DNA of 64,000 nt from Arenicola marina (taxonomy: Eukaryota; Annelida; Polychaeta; Arenicolidae), in NCBI GenBank assembly GCA_964019135.1, contig OZ025252.1, positions 47,900,959 through 47,964,958 on the forward strand, given 5' to 3'. This document shows, piece by piece, positions 12,801-24,800 of the stretch; position 1 is the stretch's first letter, and the number at the start of each line of letters is the position of its first letter. Below the pieces are notes generated by a model that saw only the letters and a list, made by a program, of their open reading frames with translations, was not told where the DNA came from and did no database searches. A program made the translations under genes and the position numbers.

Positions 12801-15800
12801 ATTTATACTGCCACACAGCTACAGGCCTACAGGGTGAGCACTGACACAGCTACAGGCCTACAAGGTGAGCACTTATACTGTCACACAGCTACAGGCATAC
12901 AGGGTGAGCACTGACACAGCTACAGGCCCACAAGGTGAGCATTTATACTGCCACACAGCTACAGGCCTACAGGGTGAGCACTGACACAGCTACAGGCCTA
13001 CAAGGTGAGCACTTATACTGCCACACAGCTACAGGCCTACAGGGTGAGCACTGACACAGCTACAGGCCTACAAGGTGAGCACTTATACTGTCACACAGCT
13101 ACAGGCCTACAAGGTGAGCATTTATACTGCCACACAGCTACAGGCCTACAGGGTGAGCACTGACACAGCTACAGGCCTACAAGGTGAGCACTGACACAGC
13201 TACAGGCCTACAAGGTGAGCATTTATACTGCCACACAGCTACAGGCCTACAGGGTGAGCACTGAAACAGCTACAGGCCTACAGGGTGAGCACTTATACTG
13301 TCACACAGCTACAGGCCTACAAGGTGAGCACTTATACTGTCACACAGCTACAGGCCTACAGGGTGAGCACTGAAACAGCTACAGGCCCACAAGGTGAGCA
13401 CTTATACTGTCACACAGCTACAGGCCTACAGGGTGAGCACTGACACAGCTACAGGCCCACAAGGTGAGCACTTATACTGTCACACAGCTACAGGCCTACA
13501 GGGTGAGCACTGACACAGCTACAGGCCTACAAGGTGAGCACTTATACTGTCACACAGCTACAGGCATACAGGGTGAGCACTGACACAGCTACAGGCCCAC
13601 AAGGTGAGCATTTATACTGCCACACAGCTACAGGCCTACAGGGTGAGCACTGACACAGCTACAGGCCTACAAGGTGAGCATTTATACTGCCACACAGCTA
13701 CAGGCGTACAAGGTGAGCACTGAAACAGCTACAGGCCTACAAGGTGAGCACTGACACAGCTACAGGCCTACAGGGTGAGCACTGACACAGCTACAGGCCT
13801 ACAAGGTGAGCATTTATACTGCCACACAGCTACAGGCGTACAAGGTGAGCACTGAAACAGCTACAGGCCTACAAGGTGAGCACTGACACAGCTACAGGCC
13901 TACAAGGTGAGCACTTATACTGTCACACAGCTACAGGCCTACAAGGTGAGCACTTATACTGTCACACAGCTACAGGCCTACAAGGTGAGCACTGACACAG
14001 CTACAGGCCTACAAGGTGAGCACTTTTACTGTCACACAGCTACAGGCCTACAAGGTGAGCACTTATATTGTCACACAGCTACAGGCCTACAGGGTGAGCA
14101 CTTATACTGTCACACAGCTACAGGCCTACAAGGTTAGCACTGACACAGCTACAGCTACAGGCCTACAAGGTGAGCACTGACACAGCTACAGGCCTACGAG
14201 GTGAGCACTGACACAGCTACAGGCCTACAGGGTGAGCACTGACACAGCTACAGGCCTACAAGGTGAGCACTTATACTGTCACACAGCTACAGGCCTACAA
14301 GGTGAGCACTTATACTGTCACACAGCTACAGGCCTACAAGGTGAGCACTGACACAGCTACAGGCCTACAGGGTGAGCACTGACACAGCTACAGGCCTACA
14401 AGGTGAGCACTTATACTGTCACACAGCTACAGGCCTACAAGGTGAGCACTTATACTGTCACACAGCTACAGGCCTACAAGGTGAGCAATGTTACTGTCAC
14501 ACAGCTACAGGCCTACAAGGTGAGCACTGACACAGCTACAGGCCTACAAGGTGAACACTGACACAGCTACAGGCCTACAAGGTGAGCACTTATACTGTCA
14601 CACAGCTACAGGCCTACAGGGTGAGCACTTATACTGTCACACAGCTACAGGCCTACAAAGTGAGCACTTATACTGTCACACAGCTACAAGCCTACAGGGT
14701 GAGCACTTATACTGTCACACAGCTACAGGCCTACAAGGTAAGCACTGACACAGCTACAGGCCTACAGGGTGAGCACTTATACTGTCACACAGCTACAGGC
14801 CCACAAGGTGAGCACTTATGCTGTCACACAGCTACAGGCCTACAAGGTGAGCACTTATACTGTCACACAGCTACAGGCCTACAAGGTTAGCACTTATACT
14901 GTCACACAGCTACAGGCCTACAGGGTGAGCACTTATACTGTCACACAGCTACAGGCCTACAAGGTGAGCACTGACACAGCTACATGCCTGCAAGGTCAGC
15001 ACTGACACAGCTACAGGCCTACAAGGTGAGCACTTATACTGTCGTAATCTGCCATAATCGTATTGTTAGCTGTTAGCTTACCATCTCTACATTCTACGCA
15101 CCGTGTTTCATCTGTCTTGTTTGTTTTCGGGAGCAGTTGTATATTTATAGGAGATGACCATTGACATGAGTATTTCGCTGTTGGTAACAGAGGAAAAAAT
15201 ATATCTGTTGACAAAAAACATATCGTGACAAAAGATTGCCAGACTTGTTTCATGGCGGCCATTTAGAAAGTAAAATATTCGGCTGTCACTGTCGTGGTAT
15301 CGCACCCTTTGTAAATTAATTCATTATTTGATGAATAGATTAGTTTTTATATTTTGTTGTTCAATGAGATGTCATTCTGTGTTCTTTATCTCTGCTGTTC
15401 TCTGTGTTTGCAGAATATCAACCAGGATGCCATGTCTTACCAGCGCGTTATCGACAGTGTCCTTGAAAAGGCGAAATCCCTGGCAAGGTCAAGCACTGAC
15501 CCTCAAGTCACCTCTAGGATGAGTCAAATCAATGATCGCTACGCGAAGCTCTGCCAGACGAGCAAGGTCAGAGGCGCTTGATACACCATTGCATGGCTGT
15601 GAGGTCTAAAGTACATATATTGTACATGTATCATGTACGCAACAACTTTCAAATTGCAATGATTAAAGTTATGGTAGCCTTATAAAGGGTCAGGCTTATA
15701 AAGTATGTACGACAGACAAATGGTACCTTGATAATAACCGCTCTTTGCCTTGTGTCCCTGTAGGAGTGCGTGTCTCGGTGTGAGTCAGTGGTGAGCGAGC

Positions 15801-18800
15801 ACCTGCTCCACCAGGGGTCGCTGTCCGAGTGCACCGAGTGGCTGCACACGTGGCGAGAGCGGCTCGACGTCTGCGCAGACTCCACGGGAGACCGCCACGC
15901 CGTCCTCAACCGACTGCAGCGTCTCGAGGTGGGTGTCCGCGCGTCCCGCTGGGGGGCGCTGGCTGGTGGTGTACAACTCGCTATGCAACACCCTGCCGTC
16001 AAATATGTATGTCTAATAGCATTTCGTTTAGGGTTTAGCTCCCGGTGTCACCCTCATGTCACCGACCCACCCATCTCCCACCCCCAAATAGGCTTGTACA
16101 CGGGTTACATATCTGTTGTTAGCACGTTAGCTAACCTTCGTGCTCATAATTCACATTTTTCGCGGTTTTATGTTTTAGATTACTTGCGTAGTAGATCGAC
16201 TTGCTGTTTGTAACGGGAAAATAATAATTTAGATCGCATGCATGTGTGTGTCTTAGTGGCTATTGTAACGTGGTTGTGGAAACGCATGCATGATGTAGTG
16301 TTTGCCTTTGTTTATTTTCATGTCCCTATTTGAATGATAACCAAACAGAGGCGATGTGTAAGTGGGGAGCATGCCGTCATGGCTGTACTGTAACCTATCT
16401 GTAGCTTCTTTCAGTGTATAGACGCCAAGCATCACCTCTGACGTCATCAAAGCATTCTCCCCTCAACGCTTTGATATTCTCCTGGCGTTCTATTATCTTT
16501 CACTACTAACACAACCTTCAGAGCTCAGATTCGATCAATCGGCTGTAGATGTGTGTAGCATCAAACTTATCATACTGTATGTTTTTGTTGTTTAATTAAA
16601 AACATGACTCATAAAGTGTTTCCAAATATCAGTTACGTGGCTAGCTTTGTCCATTGATGCAAATTTGCTTTTAAATGTGTGTGCGCGTTTAATTAGTTAG
16701 TTGTGATGTCTTGTCTGGTGTCTAGAAGTTTCTGTGTAATGTCGCGTACTATGTAGTAATCCTGAGTGAAAAGACACAGGTATATTTTACAATTTGAATT
16801 GGATACAAATTTGCTATACACAATTCGACTTACCTGGTAGGTGGAACAGCTGCTTTTTAAGATATGCCGCGAAGTTCGAGATTTGGACGAAGTCACGTGA
16901 TAATTCGTTTTCTTAGTGTGTGTGTGTTGTTTATTATGACGCTTTTCTGAATTTGTTCTGGGCCTTATGTGTAGCGTAATATTCTGTAACTGAATGAAGC
17001 TCTTGGTAAATGAAAGATCTTTGCAAAGAGAAGAAAGCTATACGTCGTTGTCAGGTAGTTGCCTCCCCTGTCGCCAGGTCGTACTTCTCTCATGGCTGAC
17101 CTGATAGGCCCCCTGACCAATGTCACACATGCTGTCACAGTGCATCTTGTAGTCATTCTCTGTGATTAGTATTACTCTTACCACTCCTAAGCACTCAGTA
17201 TGTCTTTCAAACATAAACAACACGACATGATTTCTATGATCCGAAGTACAACATTGTAACTATTTGCATGCGAGATATAGTACACGAAGAGAAATGATAA
17301 GCATGTATGTAGTTTACACAATGTTTACCTTGAGATATACTGCACCCGGCGGATGATGCTCTGTAGAATAGTTTCACATTGAGGTACAGTACATCCTGAT
17401 ATTGGATGCACTGTGACCCAGGGTGCCATGTCTTCTTAGTAGATTCCACGTCAACACGTGTTTATGGTCTAAAATAATCACGATATGAAAATTGAGATTT
17501 GCATTACACTTCCCTTTCAGAGACAATGTTCCTAGACTGGCTACATATACATATAGTAGTAACTCGCAGATTAGCTAAATATAACAAATCGACAAATATT
17601 GGTACAGCTCGTGTGCAAAAGTTTTGAATCATTGAAATCATAAGTTTAATTAGTTCATAATTTGCAGGACGTCGACAAAGCTCATGCCGAAGGTGAACCC
17701 AAGGTCAACCAGGTCATGACCTCCAGTGAGAAGGTCATGCTACGCACGCTGCCTAAGGGGCAGGAAATGATTCAGCGTGACCTGGAAAATATCAAATCCG
17801 AGTGGGAGACATTCATCATCCGCTTAACTAAGGTGTGTGTACTGGATGTAGCATTCAAGTACAAATAAATACAAATTAACGTAATTGACTCAGTAGTCAT
17901 TGCTTCACGCTGTATTCATGTATCATCATTTGCTTGTACATAAGAGACTAATGTGTGAAATTTCATTATAACCTGTCTTATATACTTATTCCGTGTCGTT
18001 CGTTTAAAAGTAAAACCGAACAAGACAATGCAGTATTTGTAGTCACTATTCACTATTACAATGACAGGCAATGTCTACTGCCCCAGTGTCTATACAATCT
18101 GTAGTGTTTGGGTCGTGAGGATGTTGAATCTGTTGTCAGACTCGGGAAGAACTCCAGACGTGTGTTCAGCAGTGGAAGGAATACGAGGACTCGTTTGAAC
18201 ACTGCGCCATGTGGCTCAAGGACGCCGAGGTCAAGGTCAAGGCCATTGATCTGAAGGCCACACTGAAGGAGAAACAAGATGTACTCCAGAAGTTGGGGGT
18301 AAGGAGACAAGAGTCAAGTGTTGACTTCTCTTCATCATAGCTCACGCGTTACTCATGCCTGCCATTTACTATGAAAGTCCATTTTTGTGGGCTCTTACAT
18401 GGAGAACAGTGTGAAGTGTACTTAAACTGGTTAGGCATGGGGAGTATGATATGTTGCGTTTGGTGACGACGCATGAATAATTTGTTTCGTTTTGAAGCTG
18501 ATTATAAGTATATATGTCTGTTACATAAATAATACATTATTTTTACGACAATGACCTGTTTTCAGAGCCTGAAGGACGACCTCCAGTCCTACCAGACAGA
18601 CGTGGATGAGCTGACGGACAAGGCGCAGGCGCTGTCAAAGACCTCCGGTGACACGAGGGTGGCGGGCCAGGCCTCCCAGCAGGCCACGCGCTACCAGACG
18701 CTCTCCCTCAATGTCAAGGTCAGTGCTATAGCCTGTAGCCGAAGCGGAGTGGTTATCATATGTGTCATTGATTATTACGGTATGGTAGTTGCCAGTATTA

Positions 18801-21800
18801 TCTAGTAAGCATTCGGTAAAAACGTCCTTTTACGGTAGTTTCGCTAACAAGGACATTGACCCTACACGATTCTTATTTATTTATTCTAGGAACGCTCAAC
18901 ATTCTGATAAAATTATATAACCTCAACGGGTTTGTTATTTTGAGGGTTTAAGGGAACAGAAGATGGATGTCTCTGTTTGTGGTGAATGTGTCTCTCGCGG
19001 TAACACTCCGGCCGTGTCTGTTGCCTGGACTCCCGGTCCCTGTCTCTCGCGGTAACCCTGGCCGTGTCTGTTGCCTGGACTCCCGGTCCCTGTCTCTCGC
19101 GGTAACCCTGGCCGTGTCTGTTGCCTGGACTCCCGGTCCCTGTCTCTCGCGGTAACCCTGGCCGTGTCTGTTGCCTGGACTCCCGGTCCCTGTCACTCGC
19201 GGTAACCCTGGGCGTGTCTGTTGCCTGGACTCCCGGTCCCTGTCTCTCGCGGTAACCCTGGCCGTGTCTGTTGCCTGGACTCCCGGTCCCTGTCTCTCGC
19301 GGTAACCCTGGCCGTGTCTGTTGCCTGGACTCCCGGTCCCTGTCTTTCGCGGTAACCCTGGCCGTGTCTGTTGCCTGGACTCCCGGTCCTTGTCTCTCGC
19401 GGTAACCCTGGCCGTGTCTGTTGCCTGGACTCCCGGTCCATGTCTCTCGCGGTAACCCTGGCCGTGTCTGTTGCCTGGACTCCCGGTCCCTGTCTCTCGC
19501 GGTAACCCTGGCCGTGTCTGTTGCCTGGACTCTCGGTCCCTGTCTTTCGCGGTAACCCTGGCCGTGTCTGTTGCCTGGACTCCCGGTCCCTGTCTTTCGC
19601 GGTAACCCTGGCCGTGTCTGTTGCATGGACTCCCGGTCCCTGTCTCTCGCGGTAACCCTGGCCGTGTCTGTTGCCTGGACTCCCGGTCCCTGTCTCTCGC
19701 GGTAACCCTGGCCGTGTCTGTTGCCTGGACTCCCGGTCCATGTCTCTCGCGGTAACCCTGGCCGTGTCTGTTGCCTGGACTCCCGGTCCCTGTCTCTCGC
19801 GGTAACCCTGGCCGTGTCTGTTGCCTGGACTCTCGGTCCCTGTCTCTCGCGGTAACCCTGGCCGTGTCTGTTGCCTGGACTCCCGGTCCCTGTCTCTCGC
19901 GGTAACCCTGGCCGTGTCTGTTGCCTGGACTCCCGGTCCCTGTCTCTCGCGGTAACCCTGGCCGTGTCTATTGCCTGGACTCCCGGTCCCTGTCTCTCGC
20001 GGTAACCCTGGCCGTGTCTGTTGCCAGGAGCTGCTGCGGCGCTGGGAGCAGTTTGTGGCCGACCACCAGCTGTATGACGGCAGCCACCTGACCTGCGCCG
20101 AGTGGCAGCAGGACATCGCCAACAGACTCACCGCCTCCCTCTCCACCGACGGCGACAAGTTCGCCATCCAGAACAGGCTGGCCAAGCTACAGGTCCGTAT
20201 CTGGGTCGGGTCACACCGGGGTCAAGGGTAGGTCGCCATCCAGAACAGGCTGGCCAAGCTGTAGGTGAGTATCTGGGGCGGGTCACACAAGGGTCAGGAG
20301 TAGGTGACCATCCAGAACAGGCTGGCCAAGCTACAGGTCAGCATCTGGGTCGGGTCACACAGGGGTCAAGGATAGGTCGCCATTCCAAACGTGGTGGTCA
20401 CCGTCAGGTCATACTCGCGCCAAGGCCAGTTGGTCGTGCATTTTACTGACTGTTAAGGATTATACTGTAACATTAGTCTAATATTAAGTGTTATCTCGTT
20501 TAATTTGTTTTTTACTATGCTATTAGTCCTATATATCCCCCCCTCCCCACTCCCCCAGGAACTGGCCACCTACCGGGATGAGGGCTACACCAAGCTCCAA
20601 CAAGTCATGGACAGCGGCCAAGTCGTCCTCCCCAATACCTCCACCCTGGGCAAGGACGCCATCAGCGACGACCTGCAGCGCATGCGGCAGGCATGGGATG
20701 ACGTCATCGCGCGCCTGTCCGAGGGTCTGTCGCGACTGGAGGGCGCCGCGTCCCACTGGGACCTTTACGACGAGGCGACGGTTGCCCTGACGACCTGGCT
20801 GGGGGAGACTGAGAGCGCGGTGAAGCTGGAGTCCGGGTTTGAGGCGACGCTGGGTGAGAAGCGGGGTCAGCTGGAGCGGACGCGGGCGCTGGCCATGGCC
20901 GTGGGGAGCCAGCAAGCCGCCGTGGCCGGCCTCAGGGACAAGGCCGACGCTCTCGCCGAGCTCAACAGGGACGCCGCCCTCAGCCGGGACGCCCGGCAGA
21001 TCACCAAGCGATACGACAGCCTCAGCGAGGCCGTCAAGGTCAGTCAGAGGGCGGCCCGGGTGCATGTGCAGTCTGTATGTGGCCCACGGTGGCCGAGTTG
21101 TTGAAGCGTTTAACCTTGACGTACGCTCTGATTTCTTGGGTCCCAAGATTTTATTGAAGAGGAATATGATATATATAAGTTAAAATATTCATAAGTTAAC
21201 ATAAAATGCACATGTCAATTTATATTCCCCCATATAGTTCGCTATGGTCCGTGACCGTGTTGAGACTACACTATTAAGGTTAATTATTGGTCCCAGTTTA
21301 TGACATTACCAACACTAGTCACTACACACACCACTTTGTTCCCGCCAGGAACTCGCGCGGCGCTGTGAGCTGGGCGTTAACGACCATCAGGTCTACCAGG
21401 ACACTTGTCAGGAGGCCCGCGATTGGCTGAACCTCGCCCACGACAAACTGGTATCGTGTGCAGATGTTCGGGGAGATAGACTCACTTTGGACGCCAAGAG
21501 AGACAAGCTGAACGTAAGTGTGGATGTCTATCAGTGGACAGTGTTATTATATAGCATAATGCAATACAGTATAATGACCTCATGAATTATAAACCAAGCG
21601 GGCAGGTATAATGATTCCCAACGATACAAGATATTGATAACTGGCTCAGTGATATTTTTCGTTCTTCTGTTCCATTGTTGAGCATTGTACAGCTCACGTA
21701 TAACTCCCGTTCAGGATATGCAATTTATTTGAAGATCTTAGCTTGTGATACCATTGACCACGTTGCCATGGCAGGAGCTGGTGCGGATGAAGACGGAGGG

Positions 21801-24800
21801 GTCGGACCGGGTGCGGGTGGTGACGGAGAAGGCGGGGGTGACCCTGCCCAACACCTCCCCCCGGGGCCAGGATCTCATCAGGGCCGAGCTCAAGTCGCTG
21901 ACCGAGGACCTCGACAGCTGGGAGACCAGCGTTAGCGAGACCAGCGCCCAACTAGGTCAGTGCTCGCAGGGGGGGGGGGCGGGGGTGGGGACTGCCTAGG
22001 GGTTGGCAGGAGAGGGGGGGGGGGAGTGTCTGTGATACAGCTGGGAGATCAGCGGGAGCGACACGAGCGCCAAGCTAGGTCAGTGCTCGCAGTGGTGGGG
22101 TCGGGGGGGGGACTGCTCAGGGGTTGGCAGGAGGGGGGCGGGGAGTGTCTGTGATAATCCTGTGACCTCGACAGCATATATTTGCTATTTGCCAAAAATT
22201 TCGCGTTTTGGATTGTTGTTGGATTGTCCATTGGTTACTTGTATAAAATAGTGTTTGGTAGAACTAACTGGTAGTTAATATGTATACTTTGTAAACTGTC
22301 AAGGTTTATTTGTGTCACTTACCGAGGCAATCTCACTGACCCGTGTTTCGGACCCCGTTCTCTCCCTCCCGCAGACAAGACACTGCAGCACTGGACGGCG
22401 TACGACCAGAGCTACGAACATCTGGGCGAGTGGCTCAAGGACATGGAGGCCAAGGTGAAGGCCGTGACCCAGCTCAAGGCCACGCTGGAGGAGAAGCGGG
22501 CGGTGCAGGACAAGTACCGTGGTTACCAGGAGGAGGTGGTCGCCAAGCAGGCCGCCTTCGACACCCTCACCGACCGCACCCAGTTCCTGCTCCAGAGCAG
22601 CTCCGACTCCAGGATCACCGCCCAGCTGACCCAGATCAATTCCAGATACTCGGCCCTCATGGCTTTCACCAAGGTAAGGACCGCCAGACGTCAGCTCGGC
22701 TTATACAATGTGTGATCTGTTACAATGTAAATTGAACACATGTACATGTATTACATATGTTTGTATGACGTCACGTATGTGATCCTGTGACTTTTAGGAT
22801 GTTACTCAAGTGCGATACTATGACCGATGTAACTGAACAAATATACAATGACTTGTATGACCTCGCTGAGATGTTGCCTTGTATGACGTCACTGAGATGT
22901 GACATAATGACTTGTATGACGTCACTGACTTGACGTGATGACCTGAATGACGTCACCGAGATAAGATATCATTACGTGTATAACGTCAATGTGATGTGGC
23001 TATGAACTGTATGACGTCACTGATGGAGCCGAGTTGACCTGTCTGACGTCAGTGATGGTGCTGATGTGACCTGTATGACGTCATTCATGGCAACGCTGTG
23101 ATCTGTCTGACCGGTATGACGTCACTGACGGCCCGCTGTGCGCGGTATGACGTCACTGATAGCCCGCTGTACCTTGTATGACGTCACTGATGGGCCGCTG
23201 TGACCTGTATGACGTCACTGATGACGCCGCTATGACCTGTATGACATGTATGACGTCACTGATGGCACCACTATGACTTGTATGACATGTATGACGTCAC
23301 TGATGGCCCGGTATGACCTATATGACGTCAGTGATGACACGCTGTGCCCTGTATGACATCACTTACGGCCCGCTGTGCCCTGTATGACGTCACTGATGTG
23401 ACCTCTATGACGTCATCGACGGCCCGATGTGCCCTGTATGACGTCACTGACGGCTGGCTGTGCCCTGTATGACGTCACTGACGGCCCGCTGTGCCCTGTA
23501 TGACGTCACTGACGGCCCGCTGTGCCCTGTATGAAGTCACTGATGACCCGCTGTGCCCCGTATGATGTCACTGACAGCCCGCTGTACCCCACAGGAGAGC
23601 CGGAAGCGGCTGGAGCAGCACGTGGAGGATCACGGTCAGTACGCGGCGGCCCGGGACCGGTGCCGGGAGCGCCTGGCCGACCTGGAGGCCCGCCTCACCA
23701 CGTGCCGGGACACCGCGGGGGACAAGGACGCCATACAGGCCCAGCTGGAGAAACTCCACGTGCGTATATAGGGGGATCTGGAGAGAGGGGAATGAGTCAT
23801 TTCATGCAAGAGTTGATGTTGTTTAATTCAGAAAGATGTAATTTATGGAAAAATAATGAAATATAAAAATATAACACCTGATTTTTGCAGATTCCTTATG
23901 ATGTTTGCATTGCTTTCTTTGTCTGTTGGATTACGGTTTGATAGATGTTCTGGTATTAAATGTCTCTTGGTTTGTTCAGGAGCTGTCGGTGCTGAGAGAC
24001 GAGGGGCAGTCCCTGGTGCACGCCGCCAGTACCTGGGGCGACAAGACGGCCAGCACGTCCTCCCCGGAGGGCCGTGACCTGATCCAGGAGGAGCTGGCGG
24101 CGCTCCAGGGCCGCTGGGACGCCTTCCTCTCCGGGATCAGCGAGACCCGCACCGCCCTGGAGGCCTGCCTCCTCCAGTGGAGCGACTTCGACGACAGCTC
24201 AGAGCAGATCCAGAGGTGGCTCAAGGACATGGAGAGAAGGGTCAAAGACACGGATCCCAAGGGTGACCTCGGCGAGAAGAAAGGACAACTGCAGCGAATC
24301 AAGGTACTTTTATGTTGTATTCAAACGCTTGCTATCCTCTTCATCTGAAGTCAACGCCAAAGTGAAATCACGTTAAAAAAGGAAAATATTTATGTTCATT
24401 ATATTTAAACCTCGATATCCGAATGATGTTATTGCTAAATAATCGTCCACCTAAAAATAAGAAAGACACACATGTATATTTATTGTTGTATTCAGTGGCT
24501 CTATTTGACGTGATTTGTTTTTGACTCGCTGTGGTTTGTCCCCTTTCGCCGCCAGGGTTTGTACCAGGACATCATGGCCTATGAGAACATGATCGATTCA
24601 GTCAGAACCAAAGCTGACGACCTCACGCTGAAGAGTCCCGGAAGTAAGCTGACGTCACGCAGTACCCGGATCATAGAGCGCTACGACACACTGAGGGAGA
24701 AGGCCATGGTAGGAACATGTCTGTCTGGGGCTCGCTGACTAACCAGTGTACGTTTTGGAGTTTGAATATTAAAGTTTTGAGTGACAGTTACAATTAGATG

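Noticed and set aside
11519-15005. Many short frames reading HTATGLQGEHLYC-like repeats
   Set aside because: Out-of-frame reading of the donor array; not separate genes. Only the in-frame extension of exon 16 is worth testing.
18913-20185. Long minus-strand frames rich in Arg-Gly-Gln
   Set aside because: They lie entirely in the 50-bp array and only restate its unit; the plus strand there is the acceptor side of exon 22.
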